Source: Nostoc sp. KVJ3 (lineage in GTDB: Bacteria; Cyanobacteriota; Cyanobacteriia; Cyanobacteriales; Nostocaceae). From it: a stretch of 64,000 nucleotides of DNA. Made by a program: the position numbers and the translations under genes. Under the pieces are notes generated by a model. The model was given only the letters and a program-made list of their open reading frames with translations, did no database searches and was not told the origin of the DNA. The stretch covers positions 2,147,501 to 2,211,500 of the forward strand of contig NZ_WWFG01000001.1 in assembly GCF_026127265.1 (NCBI RefSeq), read 5' to 3'. Position 1 is the stretch's first letter; each line of letters opens with the position of its first letter. Shown piece by piece: positions 62,314 to 64,000 of this stretch.

Positions 62314-62760
62314 CTATCTTAGCCGTTCTTCTTGAATTAAGGTGCGTTGAAATATTTTATTGTTCTTAAACCAATGCCAAGTCCGGGCACGATTGTTATT
62401 ATCAGGACTAATGTAGATCATTTCATATAAGCTCAATTCTGGGTTTGTTTTGTAACTAAACCACAAAATAACAACAGAATCATCAGCTTCCCAGGCTTTT
62501 CCGTCAATGCGATCGGTATCAAACCACAACTTATTATCTTTATAACTTCCTGGAAATTCATATTCTTCTCGTTTCCCATCAGACCACTTATACCGATTGA
62601 TTTGATAGTAGGGATGAGGGCCATTTTCTGGAAATTGACAGGTTAAGTGAGACTCATAACTGTCAAGAATTTTTCCTGTTGTATCAACTAATGTATAAGT
62701 TCCTACCCAATCTCCCTGATGACGGAAAAGTACGGGCATTTCTTCTCGAATATTTGACAT
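62314..62760 (-). CDS. DUF3598 family protein (lipocalin-like)
   Basis: The 148-residue protein fits the cyanobacterial DUF3598 family, which has a lipocalin-like beta barrel. The N-terminal FRHQGDWVGTYTLVDTTGKI is characteristic, as are SHLTCQFPENG, YYQINRYKWSDGKREEYEFP and the C-terminal RARTWHWFKNNKIFQRTLIQEERL. No signal peptide is seen, so it is likely cytoplasmic. Some relatives resemble chromophore-handling proteins, but no ligand can be assigned. It is separate from hisS and upstream of nothing obvious. Confidence 0.78.
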   Translation of the reverse strand: MSNIREEMPVLFRHQGDWVGTYTLVDTTGKILDSYESHLTCQFPENGPHPYYQINRYKWSDGKREEYEFPGSYKDNKLWFDTDRIDGKAWEADDSVVILWFSYKTNPELSLYEMIYISPDNNNRARTWHWFKNNKIFQRTLIQEERLR

Positions 62761-62798
62761 TGTAATTCACCTCTTAAAAACCGTTTTTTTGACAGTAC

Positions 62799-64000
62799 TT
62801 ATACTTCATTATCAAACCACCAAGGGTCATTAGTAGCGTTTGTTTTAATTAAGATAGCTTTTTTTCGCATAAACCGTTTCAGTGCAGCACCACCCATGCG
62901 TGAACCTCCCATACCGGAGAATTTAAAGGCGTTTTTCTCTCCCTCATGCATGATGGCGGTGAGTGCAGCATCGTTGATACTAATAGCACCAGCGTCTATC
63001 TGCTGGGCAATTTCTAAGGCTTTGGCTTCCGAGGCGAAGACAGCAGCACTTAATCCGTAAGTCGAATCGTTCGCTAAAGACACCGCTTCTTCAACTGTGG
63101 AAAAAGGCATTATTGGCATTATCGGGCCAAAAGTCTCTTCGGTCATCACTTTCATGGAATGATTAACCTGGGTGAGAACTGTCGGACGACACCACCAACC
63201 CCCACCTAAGTCTTCAACTACACCGCCGCAGTGAATTACTGCTCCCTTTTCCACCGCATCTAGGAGATGATCGCTAATAATTGCTGCTTGTCTTTCGGCG
63301 ATGATGGGGCCAATTTCTCCACTTTCAACGGTAGGGTAGGCTAGCTGGAGGCGATGGGCTTTGGCTACTAATTGATGGTAAAACTTTTCAAATATGGAGT
63401 CAGCAACGTAAATCCGCTCAATTGATAAGCATGACTGTCCGGTGTTGACGACGGAACCCCACAAGATTGCTGAGGTTGCTAATTCTAAATTGGCTGATTC
63501 TAAAACGATCGCAGGATCTTTTCCTCCTAATTCTAAAAAAGCTGGAATAAACCGTTTAGCAGCCGCTTCTGCGACTTTTCGTCCTGTGGCTACACTACCC
63601 GTAAAGCACACTAAATCTACATTGTCAATCAAAATTGATCCGGTTGCACCTGCTCCTTCAACAAAAGTTAAGACATCGCGCAATTTGGGAACGGCGTTGA
63701 TTGCTGTTGTCAGTGGTGCAACGAAGCGGGGAGCAATTTCACTCGGCTTGACAATAACAGCACAACCCGCCAGCAATGCCGGAATGGTATCAATGGTTGA
63801 CAGCAATAGAGGAAAATTCCACGGGCTAATTATCCCAACTAGAGGGTAAGGAACAGAGCTTTGTTGTAAGGCGATAAAGGGAATTGCTGTATTTTTTGCA
63901 GAGTCTTGTAGCAATTCTGGCGCTAACTTACACCAGCGATCGATACTAGAGAGGAAAGAGTCTATTTCTAATACTGAGATTGATAATCTTCCCGTATCAT
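62799..64000 (-). CDS. NAD(P)-dependent aldehyde dehydrogenase (5' end outside the window)
   Basis: The frame stays open to the right window edge, so the protein is incomplete at its N-terminus; about 400 residues are present. Family motifs are clear: SPWNFPLLLSTIDTIPALLA (active-site asparagine), GCAVIVKPSE, the Rossmann FTGSVATGRKVAEAA, LELGGKDPAIVLESA with the general-base glutamate, the catalytic cysteine in NTGQSCLSIERI and EETFGPIMPIMPF. The C-terminal part (SGMGGSRMGGAALKRFMRKK) fits the succinate-semialdehyde/broad aldehyde dehydrogenase branch. It oxidises an aldehyde to the acid; the substrate is not known. Confidence 0.92.
   Translation of the reverse strand, partial: DTGRLSISVLEIDSFLSSIDRWCKLAPELLQDSAKNTAIPFIALQQSSVPYPLVGIISPWNFPLLLSTIDTIPALLAGCAVIVKPSEIAPRFVAPLTTAINAVPKLRDVLTFVEGAGATGSILIDNVDLVCFTGSVATGRKVAEAAAKRFIPAFLELGGKDPAIVLESANLELATSAILWGSVVNTGQSCLSIERIYVADSIFEKFYHQLVAKAHRLQLAYPTVESGEIGPIIAERQAAIISDHLLDAVEKGAVIHCGGVVEDLGGGWWCRPTVLTQVNHSMKVMTEETFGPIMPIMPFSTVEEAVSLANDSTYGLSAAVFASEAKALEIAQQIDAGAISINDAALTAIMHEGEKNAFKFSGMGGSRMGGAALKRFMRKKAILIKTNATNDPWWFDNEV

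Overview
The window reads as chromosome of a filamentous, heterocyst-type cyanobacterium close to Nostoc. The octamer GCGATCGC (HIP1) recurs throughout. Marker genes include ndhN (cyanobacterial NDH-1), ycf20, a plant-type glycerate kinase of photorespiration, a phosphoribulokinase relative, DUF3172, DUF3598 and Uma2 proteins, and a group 2 sigma factor. Intergenic spaces are full of the G-rich tracts, palindromes and small inverted-repeat elements typical of Nostoc. The genus is inferred from these traits, not from an rRNA sequence.

Layout. 0-3.3 kb: start of the ribosomal protein cluster (rplC-rplD-rplW, minus strand) behind a long structured leader, divergent from ndhN. 3.4-16 kb: mixed housekeeping and metabolism: a truncated ABC-2 permease, DUF3172, a DeoR-type regulator divergent from a single-chain transketolase-like enzyme, trhO, tRNA-Ala(UGC), a Uma2 nuclease-fold protein, an acyltransferase, a sulfate-type binding lipoprotein, a CYTH phosphatase and a Tat-exported GH10 xylanase. 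16-29.6 kb: an exopolysaccharide cluster of eleven minus-strand genes (Wzc-type kinase, flippase, polymerase, seven glycosyltransferases, PhyH dioxygenase). No initiating phosphoglycosyl transferase or outer-membrane exporter is in view, so those steps must be encoded elsewhere. 29.6-42.4 kb: a secreted small protein, gene relics, a sigma factor, an AllA-like protein, alaS, a GGDEF protein, a membrane M41-like protease and recQ.

42.5-50.5 kb is the accessory hotspot. It holds a decayed hicBA pair, a higB remnant in front of an intact higA, and several small inverted-repeat insertions. Next comes an IS200/IS605-type unit with an intact TnpB nuclease and a divergent 46-residue ribbon-helix-helix gene, bounded by two look-alike hairpins in the same orientation. 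Two AAA-like ATPases follow (one with a vMAP-type N-terminal domain), then an O-methyltransferase and a 13-unit 21-bp minisatellite.

50.5-64 kb returns to metabolism: a GH13 enzyme, a phosphoribulokinase paralogue lacking the P-loop regulatory cysteine, a small CRISPR relic whose first repeat is split by a TA-flanked mini-element, a GT39-type membrane glycosyltransferase, ycf20, glycerate kinase, a TIR-domain relic, hisS, DUF3598 and an aldehyde dehydrogenase running off the window end.

Main points of interest: the TnpB plus RHH unit between same-sense hairpins; the CRISPR repeat interrupted by a mini-element; intergenic G-rich repeats that have entered two unrelated genes in frame and encode the same REQGAG peptide; the toxin-antitoxin graveyard; and the redox-uncoupled phosphoribulokinase paralogue. 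All function calls come from reading sequence and motifs; no database search was run.
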